NCBI GenBank assembly: GCA_902805985.1
Contig: CADCUW010000454.1
Span: forward strand, 1 to 12,595
Origin: an uncultured Rubrobacteraceae bacterium
Lineage (GTDB): Bacteria; Actinomycetota; Rubrobacteria; Rubrobacterales; Rubrobacteraceae
Length of the DNA stretch: 12,595 nt
Direction: 5' to 3'
Shown here piece after piece: positions 6,719 to 12,381 of the stretch; within the stretch, counting starts at the first letter, position 1; each line of letters starts with the position of its first letter. The notes beneath the pieces are model-generated. The model was not told the origin of the DNA. It saw only the letters and a list, made by a program, of their open reading frames with translations, and ran no database searches. The translations under genes and the position numbers were made by a program.

Positions 6719-7417
6719 GTGGGGGGAATACGGGAACGTATGGTCGCAGACGAAGGATACGCGAGGGGACGACTGCGGGCCCGGCCGTCGGGAACGGGCG
6801 GGGAGGCGCCGGTGGGCTTGCGGCCGCTCGAAGCCGGGGGGTACCTCTACGTGCCGGCGGGCTACGGGGCGCGGCGTCCCGCGCCACTGGTGTTGCTGCT
6901 GCACGGCGCGGGCGAGGACGCGCGCGACGGCCTCGCGCTGCTGCGCCAGCAGGCGGACGGGGCCGGCCTGATCCTGCTCGCACTCAGCTCGCGGGGGCCC
7001 ACCTGGGATCTGATCCTGGGACGCGGGCGCTACGGACACGACGTCGCCGCCATCGATGAAGCCCTGGACCAGACTTTCTCCTCCTACGCCGTGGACCCCG
7101 GGCGCGTGGCGGTGGGGGGCTACTCGGACGGGGCCTCCTACGCGGTCTCGCTCGGTATCTCCAACGGCGACCTTTTCGGCCACGTCCTGGCGTTCTCGCC
7201 CGGGTTCATGGCTCCGGCCGGACGGGTGGGCTCTCCGCGTCACTTTGTCTCCCACGGCACGCGCGACCGCTGGCTCCCGATCGACAGGACGAGCCGCAGG
7301 CTCGTGCCCGAGCTCGAGGGGGCGGGCTACGAGGTGCGCTACCGGGAGTTCGATGGCCCGCACGTGGTCCCGCCTTCGATCGCACAGGAGGCTGTGGCCT
7401 GGTTCACCGCCCCTTAG
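6719..7417 (+). CDS. Alpha/beta hydrolase (phospholipase/carboxylesterase-like)
   Basis: This 232-residue hydrolase has a complete visible triad: nucleophile Ser136 in VGGYSDGAS, Asp183 in SHGTRDRWLPI and His215 in EFDGPHVVPP. The oxyanion region is LLLHGAGEDAR (59-69). The arrangement resembles the carboxylesterase/phospholipase (Abhydrolase_2) and esterase D/PHB depolymerase-like groups, with a compact core and no lid. There is no signal peptide, so it is probably cytoplasmic. The substrate is unknown; short-chain esters are typical. The start is uncertain: GTG at 6719 is used here, while ATG at 6740 (seven residues shorter) is also possible and neither has an ideal Shine-Dalgarno site. A hairpin follows the stop. 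Confidence 0.87.
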   Translation: MGGIRERMVADEGYARGRLRARPSGTGGEAPVGLRPLEAGGYLYVPAGYGARRPAPLVLLLHGAGEDARDGLALLRQQADGAGLILLALSSRGPTWDLILGRGRYGHDVAAIDEALDQTFSSYAVDPGRVAVGGYSDGASYAVSLGISNGDLFGHVLAFSPGFMAPAGRVGSPRHFVSHGTRDRWLPIDRTSRRLVPELEGAGYEVRYREFDGPHVVPPSIAQEAVAWFTAP

Positions 7418-7431
7418 AGCAACGATCTCAG

Positions 7432-7465
7432 TCTGGAAGGCCGGAGGCCGCCCGGGCCTTCTAGA
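7432..7465 (+). terminator. Stem-loop after the hydrolase gene (probable bidirectional terminator)
   Basis: TCTGGAAGGCC (7432-7442) pairs with GGCCTTCTAGA (7455-7465): 11 pairs including one G-U, with a 12-nt loop. It starts 15 nt after the hydrolase stop and about 20 nt beyond the stop of the convergent small frame at 7486. There is no U-tract, which is common for terminator-like hairpins in high-GC actinobacteria. Confidence 0.5.
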
Positions 7466-7485
7466 CCACTACCACCCGGCGCGCG

Positions 7486-7765
7486 TCAACGGGGCGCGTG
7501 CCGGCGGCGGTGATCCGGGTTGAGTGCGGCGGTCGAGACGCCGCCATGGGTCCAGGAGTTGCCCTCCCGTTTCTTGAGCTTCTCTACGACCTCGCGTTTC
7601 TCTTCGTCCTCCGCCGGTCCTTCCGCGGCCTGCAGGCGGGAGGAGCCATCGCCTTTGTCGTCCTTGGGGATCTCGTCGCCAGCCTTGGCTTCCGTCTCGT
7701 CTCTCTTGCGCCGCTCTACGTCGCTTCTGCGTACCCCTCGCCTCCTTCTCCGCGGATCTACTCAT
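7486..7765 (-). pseudogene. Small charged protein gene, apparently frameshifted
   Basis: Two adjacent minus-strand frames together look like one gene. From ATG at 7765 the first frame reads MSRSAEKEARGTQK with GC-rich third positions. About 14 to 24 codons in, coding character passes to the +1 frame, which reads on as ERRKRDETEAKAGDEIPKDD, then EDEEKREVVEKLKKREGNSW and WTHGGVSTAALNPDHRRR to TGA at 7486. The second frame has no ATG, GTG or TTG start of its own, yet keeps GC-rich third positions and a charged, helical composition. The simplest reading is a gene of about 93 codons with one extra base, from mutation or sequencing error. No good Shine-Dalgarno site precedes the ATG, and I do not recognise the family. 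Confidence 0.45.
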
Positions 7766-7820
7766 GCACCGTGTATGCCCGGTGGCGAGGGATCGCGAAC
7801 CCCCGGGCCCCGACGGTTCG

Positions 7821-7849
7821 GCGGGGGCATGGTTCGTCCATGCCCCCGC
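7821..7849 (-). terminator. Perfect 12-bp GC-rich hairpin after the membrane protein gene
   Basis: GCGGGGGCATGG (7821-7832) and CCATGCCCCCGC (7838-7849) form a perfect 12-bp stem with a 5-nt loop. On the minus strand the hairpin begins 29 nt after the stop of the four-helix membrane protein gene, as expected for an intrinsic terminator, though no U-tract follows. On the plus strand a TTTTT run lies 15 nt beyond it, too far for a classical terminator. Confidence 0.6.
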
Positions 7850-7878
7850 TCTCCTTACCGCAAATTTTTCCGAGACGG

Positions 7879-8709
7879 CTAGTCTCTGCGGGCGTCCGTC
7901 GGGCTGCCTATGGGGTCGCTGCTCCTGCCCCCGAGCAGGCCGCCAAGCATGGACGCCAGGGCCGAGAGCAGCAGGCCGAAGAAGGCGCCTATGGCCCCGG
8001 TCTGCAGGGCCTGCTCGGCCTCCTGGGGGTTGACGTTGGGTGCCGCGCCCTGCGCGCTCTGGGCCGCGCCGCTCAGGGCGCCGGGTCCGACCTGCCCCGC
8101 CACGTTGCCGAGGGCGCCGAAGAGCTGGCCGAGGCCGAGCGCCGAGAGGAGCAGGATCAGGACGGTCCCCAGGGCCCACACCATGAAGCCGTTCAGCAGG
8201 CCGGAGCCCGGACCCCTGATGGCGCTCGTCATCCCGGCCACAGCACCGCCGGTAAAGAAGGCTATGAGGCCGATGAGCCCTGGCACCCAGCCCCCGCCGC
8301 CGTCGGAGCTGGGTCCGATATCCACCAGGCCGAGCCCGATGGCGAGGAGCTGCAGCAAGAGGAAGGTGGTGAGCGCCGTGATCAGGCCCGCCCAGATCGG
8401 TCCCCAGCGGATGCTGTCCCGCCGGGCTGGGGCCAGATCCTTGCCGCCGCTGTTGCCACCGCTGTCGCCCCCGTACCGCCGCGCCCCGGTGCCCGAGCTG
8501 CTAGTGCTCGTGGACCCGCGGGAGACGAGGACCTCCTCCTCCTCGTGCGTCCGGCCGCCCGTGGGCCCGGAGGCGGGGATGTCGGGCCCGAGACCTCCGG
8601 ACCTGGGCCGTCCCTCGCCAGACCCACCCGACCGGTGAACCTCCACGGCATCCGGATCGTTGCCGTGCGATTGAGCCCTCCTTGGATCCACCGGTTGGCC
8701 CCCGTCCAT
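7879..8709 (-). CDS. Membrane protein with disordered N-terminus and four TM segments
   Basis: This is a 276-residue protein of unknown function. Residues 1-95 are hydrophilic and low in complexity (Gly, Ser, Arg, a HEEEE run), probably disordered and cytoplasmic. Four hydrophobic segments follow at about 102-130, 142-162, 170-200 and 237-261, with a Gly/Ala/Gln-rich loop at 200-236. The pattern of an N-terminal W-G-x-I-x-A-G-L-x-x-A helix, then GGAVAGM and GxxNGFMVWALG, recalls small four-helix membrane proteins of unknown function in many bacteria; this resemblance is by eye. The ATG at 8709 is chosen because AGAGGT lies 6 nt upstream. ATGs at 8727 and 8823 are possible. The perfect hairpin downstream probably ends the transcript. 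Confidence 0.7.
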   Translation of the reverse strand: MDGGQPVDPRRAQSHGNDPDAVEVHRSGGSGEGRPRSGGLGPDIPASGPTGGRTHEEEEVLVSRGSTSTSSSGTGARRYGGDSGGNSGGKDLAPARRDSIRWGPIWAGLITALTTFLLLQLLAIGLGLVDIGPSSDGGGGWVPGLIGLIAFFTGGAVAGMTSAIRGPGSGLLNGFMVWALGTVLILLLSALGLGQLFGALGNVAGQVGPGALSGAAQSAQGAAPNVNPQEAEQALQTGAIGAFFGLLLSALASMLGGLLGGRSSDPIGSPTDARRD

Positions 8710-8880
8710 GTCTCTACCTCTGCCCATCTTCTCTACTTCTCGGATCTCCGGGCGCGGCTCTCCGCCGCGTACGACCCTATGTTCACCCCCCGCAGCGTCG
8801 GATGCCTGCATATATCGGTCCATTGTGCGGGGCAGAAGGCCGAAAAAGCCCGCCCGAGCGAAGTTCGCACCCGCTTCCCT

Positions 8881-8922
8881 GCAAGGCCGGGGCTTCAGAG
8901 GCCGACGACTTTTCGGCCTTGC
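8881..8922 (-). repeat. Two mutually exclusive stem-loops sharing one arm
   Basis: CGGCCTTGC (8914-8922) can pair with GCAAGGCCG (8881-8889) in a 9-bp stem with a 24-nt loop. The overlapping TCGGCCT (8913-8919) can instead pair with AGGCCGA (8899-8905) in a 7-bp stem with a 7-nt loop. The element starts just after the stop of the SAM methyltransferase gene on the minus strand, so a terminator is the plain reading. It also precedes the membrane protein gene. The competing stems could form an attenuator, which is speculation. Confidence 0.4.
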
Positions 8923-8934
8923 TGGTGTCCGCGC

Positions 8935-9678
8935 CTATGCCTTCGCCAGGACTATAAGGTGGTCGCTCTCCGGGGTGAACGGTTCCGCGTCGAACCCGCC
9001 GTAGACGGCCTCCACGCCGAAGCCCGCGAGGCGCAGCATCGAGAGCAGCTCGTCGCGGTCGATGATCCTTATCGCCAGGTCGTGCGCCTGGCTACTCTTC
9101 TGCGCGCCGGAGGCGTTGTAGAGCTCGTAGAACAGGCGCATCTCCATGAGCCGCGTAATCGCGTTGTAGCGGGAGAGGGAGAAGCGGTCGAGGCGCCCGC
9201 CGTCGGGCAGGTCGCGGGAGAGGTCGTGGTGCAGCGAAGGACCGCCGGGCTCCTCGGCCAACTCTTCGGGAGAGAACGCCGAGACCTCCAGGCCGAGCAG
9301 GCCGCCGGGCTCCAGGTGCTCGCGCGCGTTGCGCAAGAAGGCGAGGGCGTCTTCCGGTGTCAGCAGACAGAGAAACGAGTTGAAGCCGCACACGGCGAGG
9401 CCGTGCCGGCGGTCGAGCTTCGCCGTTTGCATGTCGCCGACGACCCACCGGACGTCTTCTTCCTTCTTCCTTCCCCTCTCGACCATTCTCCCGGAGAGCT
9501 CGACCGCGGTCACGTCGTGGCCGGCGGTGGCCAGGGGGACGGCGATGCGCCCGGTCCCGGCGCCCCACTCGACTACGGGACCGTTCTCGCGGCCGGCGAG
9601 GGCGAGCCAGAAGGGGACGTCGTGGTCGTGGACGTACTCGAGGTCGTAGAGATCGGCCAAAGGGTCGTACTCGGTCAA
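8935..9678 (-). CDS. Class I SAM-dependent methyltransferase
   Basis: The Rossmann-type SAM site is clear: motif I VVEWGAGTGRIAVPLA, motif II VTAVELSGRMVERGR, and VRWVVGDMQTAKLD for the adenine-side acidic residue. A post-motif segment LEPGGLLGLEVSAFSPEEL and a C-terminal GFGVEAVYGGFDAEPFTPES fit the small-molecule methyltransferase group with a YDxLADLYD-type N-terminus. The substrate is unknown. I choose TTG at 9678 (247 residues) because GAAAGGAGA lies just upstream (9682-9690) and because TATCAT (9698-9703), a near-perfect -10 box, overlaps the alternative ATG at 9699, which has only a weak ribosome site. It is divergent from the broken VOC gene, about 60 nt away. Confidence 0.88.
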   Translation of the reverse strand: MTEYDPLADLYDLEYVHDHDVPFWLALAGRENGPVVEWGAGTGRIAVPLATAGHDVTAVELSGRMVERGRKKEEDVRWVVGDMQTAKLDRRHGLAVCGFNSFLCLLTPEDALAFLRNAREHLEPGGLLGLEVSAFSPEELAEEPGGPSLHHDLSRDLPDGGRLDRFSLSRYNAITRLMEMRLFYELYNASGAQKSSQAHDLAIRIIDRDELLSMLRLAGFGVEAVYGGFDAEPFTPESDHLIVLAKA

Positions 9679-9697
9679 GGGTCTCCTTTCGGCGTCC

Positions 9698-9703
9698 ATG
9701 ATA
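9698..9703 (-). promoter_or_regulatory. Candidate -10 box of the SAM methyltransferase gene
   Basis: TATCAT on the minus strand matches five of six consensus positions. Transcription would begin near 9691, directly before the GAAAGGAGA ribosome site and the TTG start at 9678. No good -35 is visible, so the call rests on position. Confidence 0.3.
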
Positions 9704-9737
9704 GCCTGCGGACGAGAGGCGCTCGGTAGGAGGGTCG

Positions 9738-10090
9738 ATGATAACGGCCCTCGATCACGTCCAGGTGGCGATGCCCGCCGGAGGGGAACGCCCGCCGATT
9801 TTACTCTGGCCTGCTCGGCCTGGACGAACTGGAGAATCCCGCCGCACTCGCCGCGCGGTGGCGCGTGGTTCGCGTTGCCCGACGGGCGCCAGTTGCACCT
9901 CGGCGTCGAGGACCCGTTCCGGCCGAGCAGAGAGGCGCACCCGGCGCTCGTGGCCTCCTCCCTGGACGAGTTGGCGCAGAGGATCGAGGCAGGAGGTTTG
10001 TCCGTCCGGTGGGACGAAGAGTTGGCGCCGCGGCGGAGGCTCTACGGGGAGGACCCTTTCGGGAACAGGTTGGAGTTCCTGGAGCCGTAG
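9738..10090 (+). pseudogene. Glyoxalase/VOC-fold protein gene with two frameshifts
   Basis: Read across three frames, the DNA encodes one ordinary glyoxalase/bleomycin-resistance (VOC) domain of about 117 residues. Frame one gives MITALDHVQVAMPAGGE (9738-9788). The +1 frame gives RFYSGLLGLDELENPAALAA (about 9796-9855). The next frame gives GGAWFALPDGRQLHLGVEDP and continues through a segment ending EDPFGNRLEFLEP to TAG at 10090. The breaks fall at about 9789-9795 and 9853-9858. The pieces match the family order: DHVQVAMP (strand 1 with metal-site His), FYxxLLGL, then the C-terminal DPFGNRLEFLEP with metal-site Glu. AGGAGG lies 4 nt before the ATG. Either a decayed gene or two sequencing indels would explain it. 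Confidence 0.8.
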
Positions 10091-10105
10091 CGGGGTGGGT
10101 GGGGA

Positions 10106-10111
10106 TATAAT
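10106..10111 (+). promoter_or_regulatory. Perfect -10 box for the lemA-htpX operon
   Basis: TATAAT stands out in GC-rich surroundings 16 nt after the stop of the VOC gene and 33 nt before the lemA ATG. Transcription would start near 10118. No clear -35 or extended -10 TG is seen, so activity may depend on an activator or on the G-rich DNA just upstream. Confidence 0.55.
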
Positions 10112-10144
10112 GGTCGGCGTAGGCATTCGTTCCGGAGGTCGTGG

Positions 10145-10702
10145 ATGGGCGTGGCGACGATCATCTTGATAATCGTTCTGGTGGTGGGTGTGATCTTCGC
10201 GGTCGTCACCTACAACGGGCTCGTCCGGCGCAAGAACGAGACCGAGGAGGCGTACCGCCAGATAGACGTCCAGCTCAAGCGCCGCTACGACCTGATACCA
10301 AACCTCCTCGAAGGCGTAAAGAAGTACTTCCGCCAGGAGCAGGAGGTCCTGACCCAGGTCACCCAGGCCCGCTCCCGCGCCATGCAGCCGCAGGGCGTGG
10401 GGGAGCAGGCCCAGTCAGAGGCGCGGCTCAGCGGCGCCATCGGCAACCTCTTCGCCGTCGCCGAGAGCTACCCCGAGCTCCGCTCCGACCGGGTGCTCGT
10501 GGACTTCCAGGAGGAGCTGTCCTCGACGGAGAATAAGATCTCCTTCGCCAGGCAGCACTACAACGACTCCGTGGGCTCCTACAACACGAAGATACAGAGC
10601 TTCCCTGCGGTGCTCTTCGCCAGGGCGATGGGCTTCACGGAGAAGGAGTACTTCGAGGCGCAAGGGCCCGAGCGGGAGTCCGTGACGGTCTCCTACGACT
10701 AG
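10145..10702 (+). CDS. lemA: LemA family protein
   Basis: This is a 185-residue protein of normal LemA length. A single N-terminal membrane helix (about 5-23) is followed by the family hallmark YNGLVRRKNETEEAYRQIDV and then RYDLIPNLLEGVKKY. The rest is a helical bundle ending in FPAVLFARAMGFTEKEYFEA, also typical. The fold puts most of the protein outside the membrane. The biochemical role is not settled; the gene is often paired with an M48 protease, as here, where htpX starts 13 nt after the lemA stop. GGAGG lies 6 nt before the ATG. The neighbouring protease suggests a shared role in membrane protein quality control. Confidence 0.95.
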   Translation: MGVATIILIIVLVVGVIFAVVTYNGLVRRKNETEEAYRQIDVQLKRRYDLIPNLLEGVKKYFRQEQEVLTQVTQARSRAMQPQGVGEQAQSEARLSGAIGNLFAVAESYPELRSDRVLVDFQEELSSTENKISFARQHYNDSVGSYNTKIQSFPAVLFARAMGFTEKEYFEAQGPERESVTVSYD

Positions 10703-10715
10703 GACTCGGGGCGGG

Positions 10716-11678
10716 ATGCAGGGCGGCAACCAGGGCACCTTCCGGGACCGGATCGGCGTCAACCGGCGCAACAGCGTGTTCCTGATCCTGGTCTTCCTCG
10801 TCTTCGTGCTCGTGCTGGGGTACGTCATTGGCTACGCCTGGATCGGGGACCCCGTGGGCGCCCTCTTCGGCCTCGCCCTCGCCCTGGTGGTCGGCACCAT
10901 CGCCGGCCTCCTCTCCTACTTCGCCGGGGACAAGATGGTGCTCGCCGCCTCACGCGCCAGGGAGATCACGCACGAAGAAGCCCCCCGCCTCTTCAACGTC
11001 GTGGAGGAGATGGCGATAGCCGGCGGCCTCCCGATGCCGAAGGTCTACATCATCCAGGACTCGGCCCCGAACGCCTTCGCCACGGGCCGCGACCCCGAGC
11101 ACGCCTCCGTCGCCGTCACGAGCGGCCTGCTCGACAAGCTGAGCCGGGACGAGCTGCAGGGCGTGATCGCCCACGAGATGGCCCACGTCGGCAACTACGA
11201 CATCCGCTACGCCATGCTCGTCGGCATCCTCGTTGGGACCACCGTCCTGATCTCGGACTTCTTCCTGCGCGGCCTCTGGTTCGGCGGCGGCCGGGGAGGG
11301 AATAGCCGCGAAGGTGGCGGCTACGTCCAGATAATAATGCTCGTCGTCGCCATCCTCCTCGCCATCCTCGCTCCGCTCTTCGCCCGCCTCCTCCAGATGT
11401 CCATAAGCCGCCAGCGCGAGTACCTCGCCGACGCCACCGCCGTCCGCCTCGCCCGCAACCCCGACGGCCTCGCCGACGCCCTGCAGAAGATTAGCGGCGA
11501 CAGGGAGGTCCTCGAGGTCGCCAACCGCGCCACGGCCCACCTCTACATCGCCAACCCGGTCAAAGGATTCGAAAAGCGCGCGAAGGGCCTCTTCTCCACC
11601 CACCCGCCGATAGATGAGAGGATAAAGATCCTGCGCGCCATGGAGACCGGCGGCACCGCGGAAAGCGTGGGCCAGTAG
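10716..11678 (+). CDS. htpX: HtpX-like membrane zinc metalloprotease (M48B)
   Basis: This is a 320-residue integral membrane protease. Two N-terminal hydrophobic segments (about 21-42 and 46-68) precede the catalytic domain. HEMAH at 153-157 supplies two zinc His ligands and the catalytic Glu. The third ligand is Glu235 in SRQREYLADATAVRLA. Two further hydrophobic segments (about 165-188 and 203-224) lie between them, with a Gly/Arg-rich loop GGGRGGNSREGGG. The C-terminal STHPPIDERIKILR is conserved in the family. HtpX degrades damaged or misfolded membrane proteins with its active site in the cytoplasm. The gene follows lemA by 13 nt, with a GGGGCGGG ribosome site, so the two form an operon. 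Confidence 0.95.
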   Translation: MQGGNQGTFRDRIGVNRRNSVFLILVFLVFVLVLGYVIGYAWIGDPVGALFGLALALVVGTIAGLLSYFAGDKMVLAASRAREITHEEAPRLFNVVEEMAIAGGLPMPKVYIIQDSAPNAFATGRDPEHASVAVTSGLLDKLSRDELQGVIAHEMAHVGNYDIRYAMLVGILVGTTVLISDFFLRGLWFGGGRGGNSREGGGYVQIIMLVVAILLAILAPLFARLLQMSISRQREYLADATAVRLARNPDGLADALQKISGDREVLEVANRATAHLYIANPVKGFEKRAKGLFSTHPPIDERIKILRAMETGGTAESVGQ

Positions 11679-11680
11679 CC

Positions 11681-11709
11681 TCGACGCAGGCGGGACCACG
11701 CGTTACAAT
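11681..11709 (+). promoter_or_regulatory. Promoter of the tRNA-Gln gene
   Basis: TCGACG (11681-11686, four of six matches to TTGACA) is followed after 17 bp by TACAAT (11704-11709, five of six matches to TATAAT). The expected start is about 10 nt before the mature tRNA. It begins right after the htpX stop codon, so the tRNA is likely transcribed on its own. Confidence 0.6.
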
Positions 11710-11726
11710 ACGCCCCGCTCTATCCT

Positions 11727-11797
11727 TGCCGGATGGTGTAACGGCAGCACGAGTGACTCTGAATCACTTAGTCCAGGTTCGAATCCTGGTCCGGCAG
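11727..11797 (+). tRNA. tRNA-Gln (anticodon CUG)
   Basis: A full cloverleaf is visible: acceptor TGCCGGA/TCCGGCA, D stem GTGT/GCAC, anticodon stem AGTGA/TCACT with loop CTCTGAA, and T arm CCAGG-TTCGAAT-CCTGG, with a G discriminator at 11797. The anticodon CTG reads CAG (Gln). CCA is not encoded, so it must be added after transcription. The three short genes beyond it may belong to an accessory insertion at this tRNA, but no duplicated 3' end is seen within the window. Confidence 0.96.
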
Positions 11798-11981
11798 CTT
11801 CGCGAATTTCCTGCAAACGGTCGCAAAGTCGGGCGCTCGATGCCTCCGCAGACGCCTCCTGGTGCCAACCTGACTTACAAGGTTCGCTTTCCCGGCTGCT
11901 TGGTGTGTCGTCCGGGTAGTTCTGGAGGGGGTCTCTGCGCCACTTGTACGGCGACGTGCTCGGGCCCCTTTTCGACTCGTG

Positions 11982-12149
11982 CTACCGCTTGGGGCGTGCG
12001 CGCTCGACCCTGGCGATGGCCTCCTTGCGGCTCTCGAGGTTGTGGTGGGTCTCGCCTTGCGCCTTCGCAGACCAGAAGCCGTGCCGATTCCAGACCTGTC
12101 CGATCACCCGCCCGTCTGCCTGCACATCGTACTTGACCTCTTCCAGCAC
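11982..12149 (-). CDS. Small hypothetical protein (55 aa), third gene of a mini-operon
   Basis: From GTG at 12149 the frame reads VLEEVKYDVQADGRVIGQVW, then NRHGFWSAKAQGETHHNLES, then RKEAIARVERARPKR to TAG. Codon third positions are GC-rich, and the pattern of a GxVW-x-x-x-GFW beta hairpin followed by a basic helix (ESRKEAIARVERAR) looks like a small folded domain. No Shine-Dalgarno site precedes the GTG. It lies 12 nt after the TAG of the upstream gene and in the same frame, so it is either reached by translational coupling or, less likely, by read-through of the TAG (four codons, S-V-D-R, connect them). The family is not recognised. Confidence 0.6.
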   Translation of the reverse strand: MLEEVKYDVQADGRVIGQVWNRHGFWSAKAQGETHHNLESRKEAIARVERARPKR

Positions 12150-12161
12150 ACGGTCGACCGA

Positions 12162-12368
12162 CTAAACGGCGATGGCCTCATCTGCCACGTCCAGGTCGGG
12201 AAGCCAGAACAACTCCGAGCGCCTATCTTCCAACAGAACGTCCACCGCCGCGTGTTCGGATTGCCCCCAGCAATGCTGGATGGTGCCCAGCATACCGGCG
12301 AAGTCGCTCTTCCAGTGCCCTTCCCTCACCCGCACCACGGTGCCCCTACGCGCTTCGTACCATTCCAT
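12162..12368 (-). CDS. Small beta-rich protein (68 aa), paralogue of its upstream neighbour
   Basis: This 68-residue protein begins MEWYEARRGTVVRVREGHW. Alternating hydrophobic residues, RRGTVVRV near the start and the segment DVLLEDRRSELFWLPDL, suggest a small SH3- or KOW-like beta barrel; the fold is inference. Residues 25-59 align without gaps to the upstream gene product, sharing the pattern GxxGx[IV]xxx[WY]G and then [DE]VxxEDxxxEL[FY]Wxx[DE]L. GAGAGGT lies about 5 nt before the ATG. It follows the upstream stop by 13 nt, so the genes form an operon. Function unknown. Confidence 0.72.
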   Translation of the reverse strand: MEWYEARRGTVVRVREGHWKSDFAGMLGTIQHCWGQSEHAAVDVLLEDRRSELFWLPDLDVADEAIAV

Positions 12369-12381
12369 GACTTACCTCTCT

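Noticed and set aside
6465..6983. Longer start for the 61-residue gene at 6983
   Set aside because: The extension is antisense to the hydrolase gene and has shadow-like composition; the ATG at 6650 has GGGAGG upstream.
7770..7850. A tRNA-like fragment on the minus strand (GGGGGTTCGCGATCCC followed by CGCCACC)
   Set aside because: It resembles a T arm and acceptor 3' side, but no matching 5' acceptor, D arm or anticodon arm can be found upstream.
8824..8934. A riboswitch upstream of the membrane protein gene
   Set aside because: Hairpins are present, but I could not match them to the conserved core of any riboswitch class I know.
7498..9729. A 743-codon open frame on the plus strand
   Set aside because: It runs antisense to the membrane protein and SAM methyltransferase genes, which have clear families or membrane segments and ribosome sites. 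Its composition is the Arg/Pro/Gly-rich type expected of a shadow frame in GC-rich DNA.
11798..11981. Possible coding or attachment sequence between the tRNA and the small genes
   Set aside because: All frames lack consistent coding character, and I found no second copy of the tRNA 3' end in the window.
11726..12136. A 136-codon plus-strand frame beginning at the tRNA
   Set aside because: It starts within the tRNA-Gln gene and is antisense to the small genes; there is no ribosome site and its composition is non-coding.
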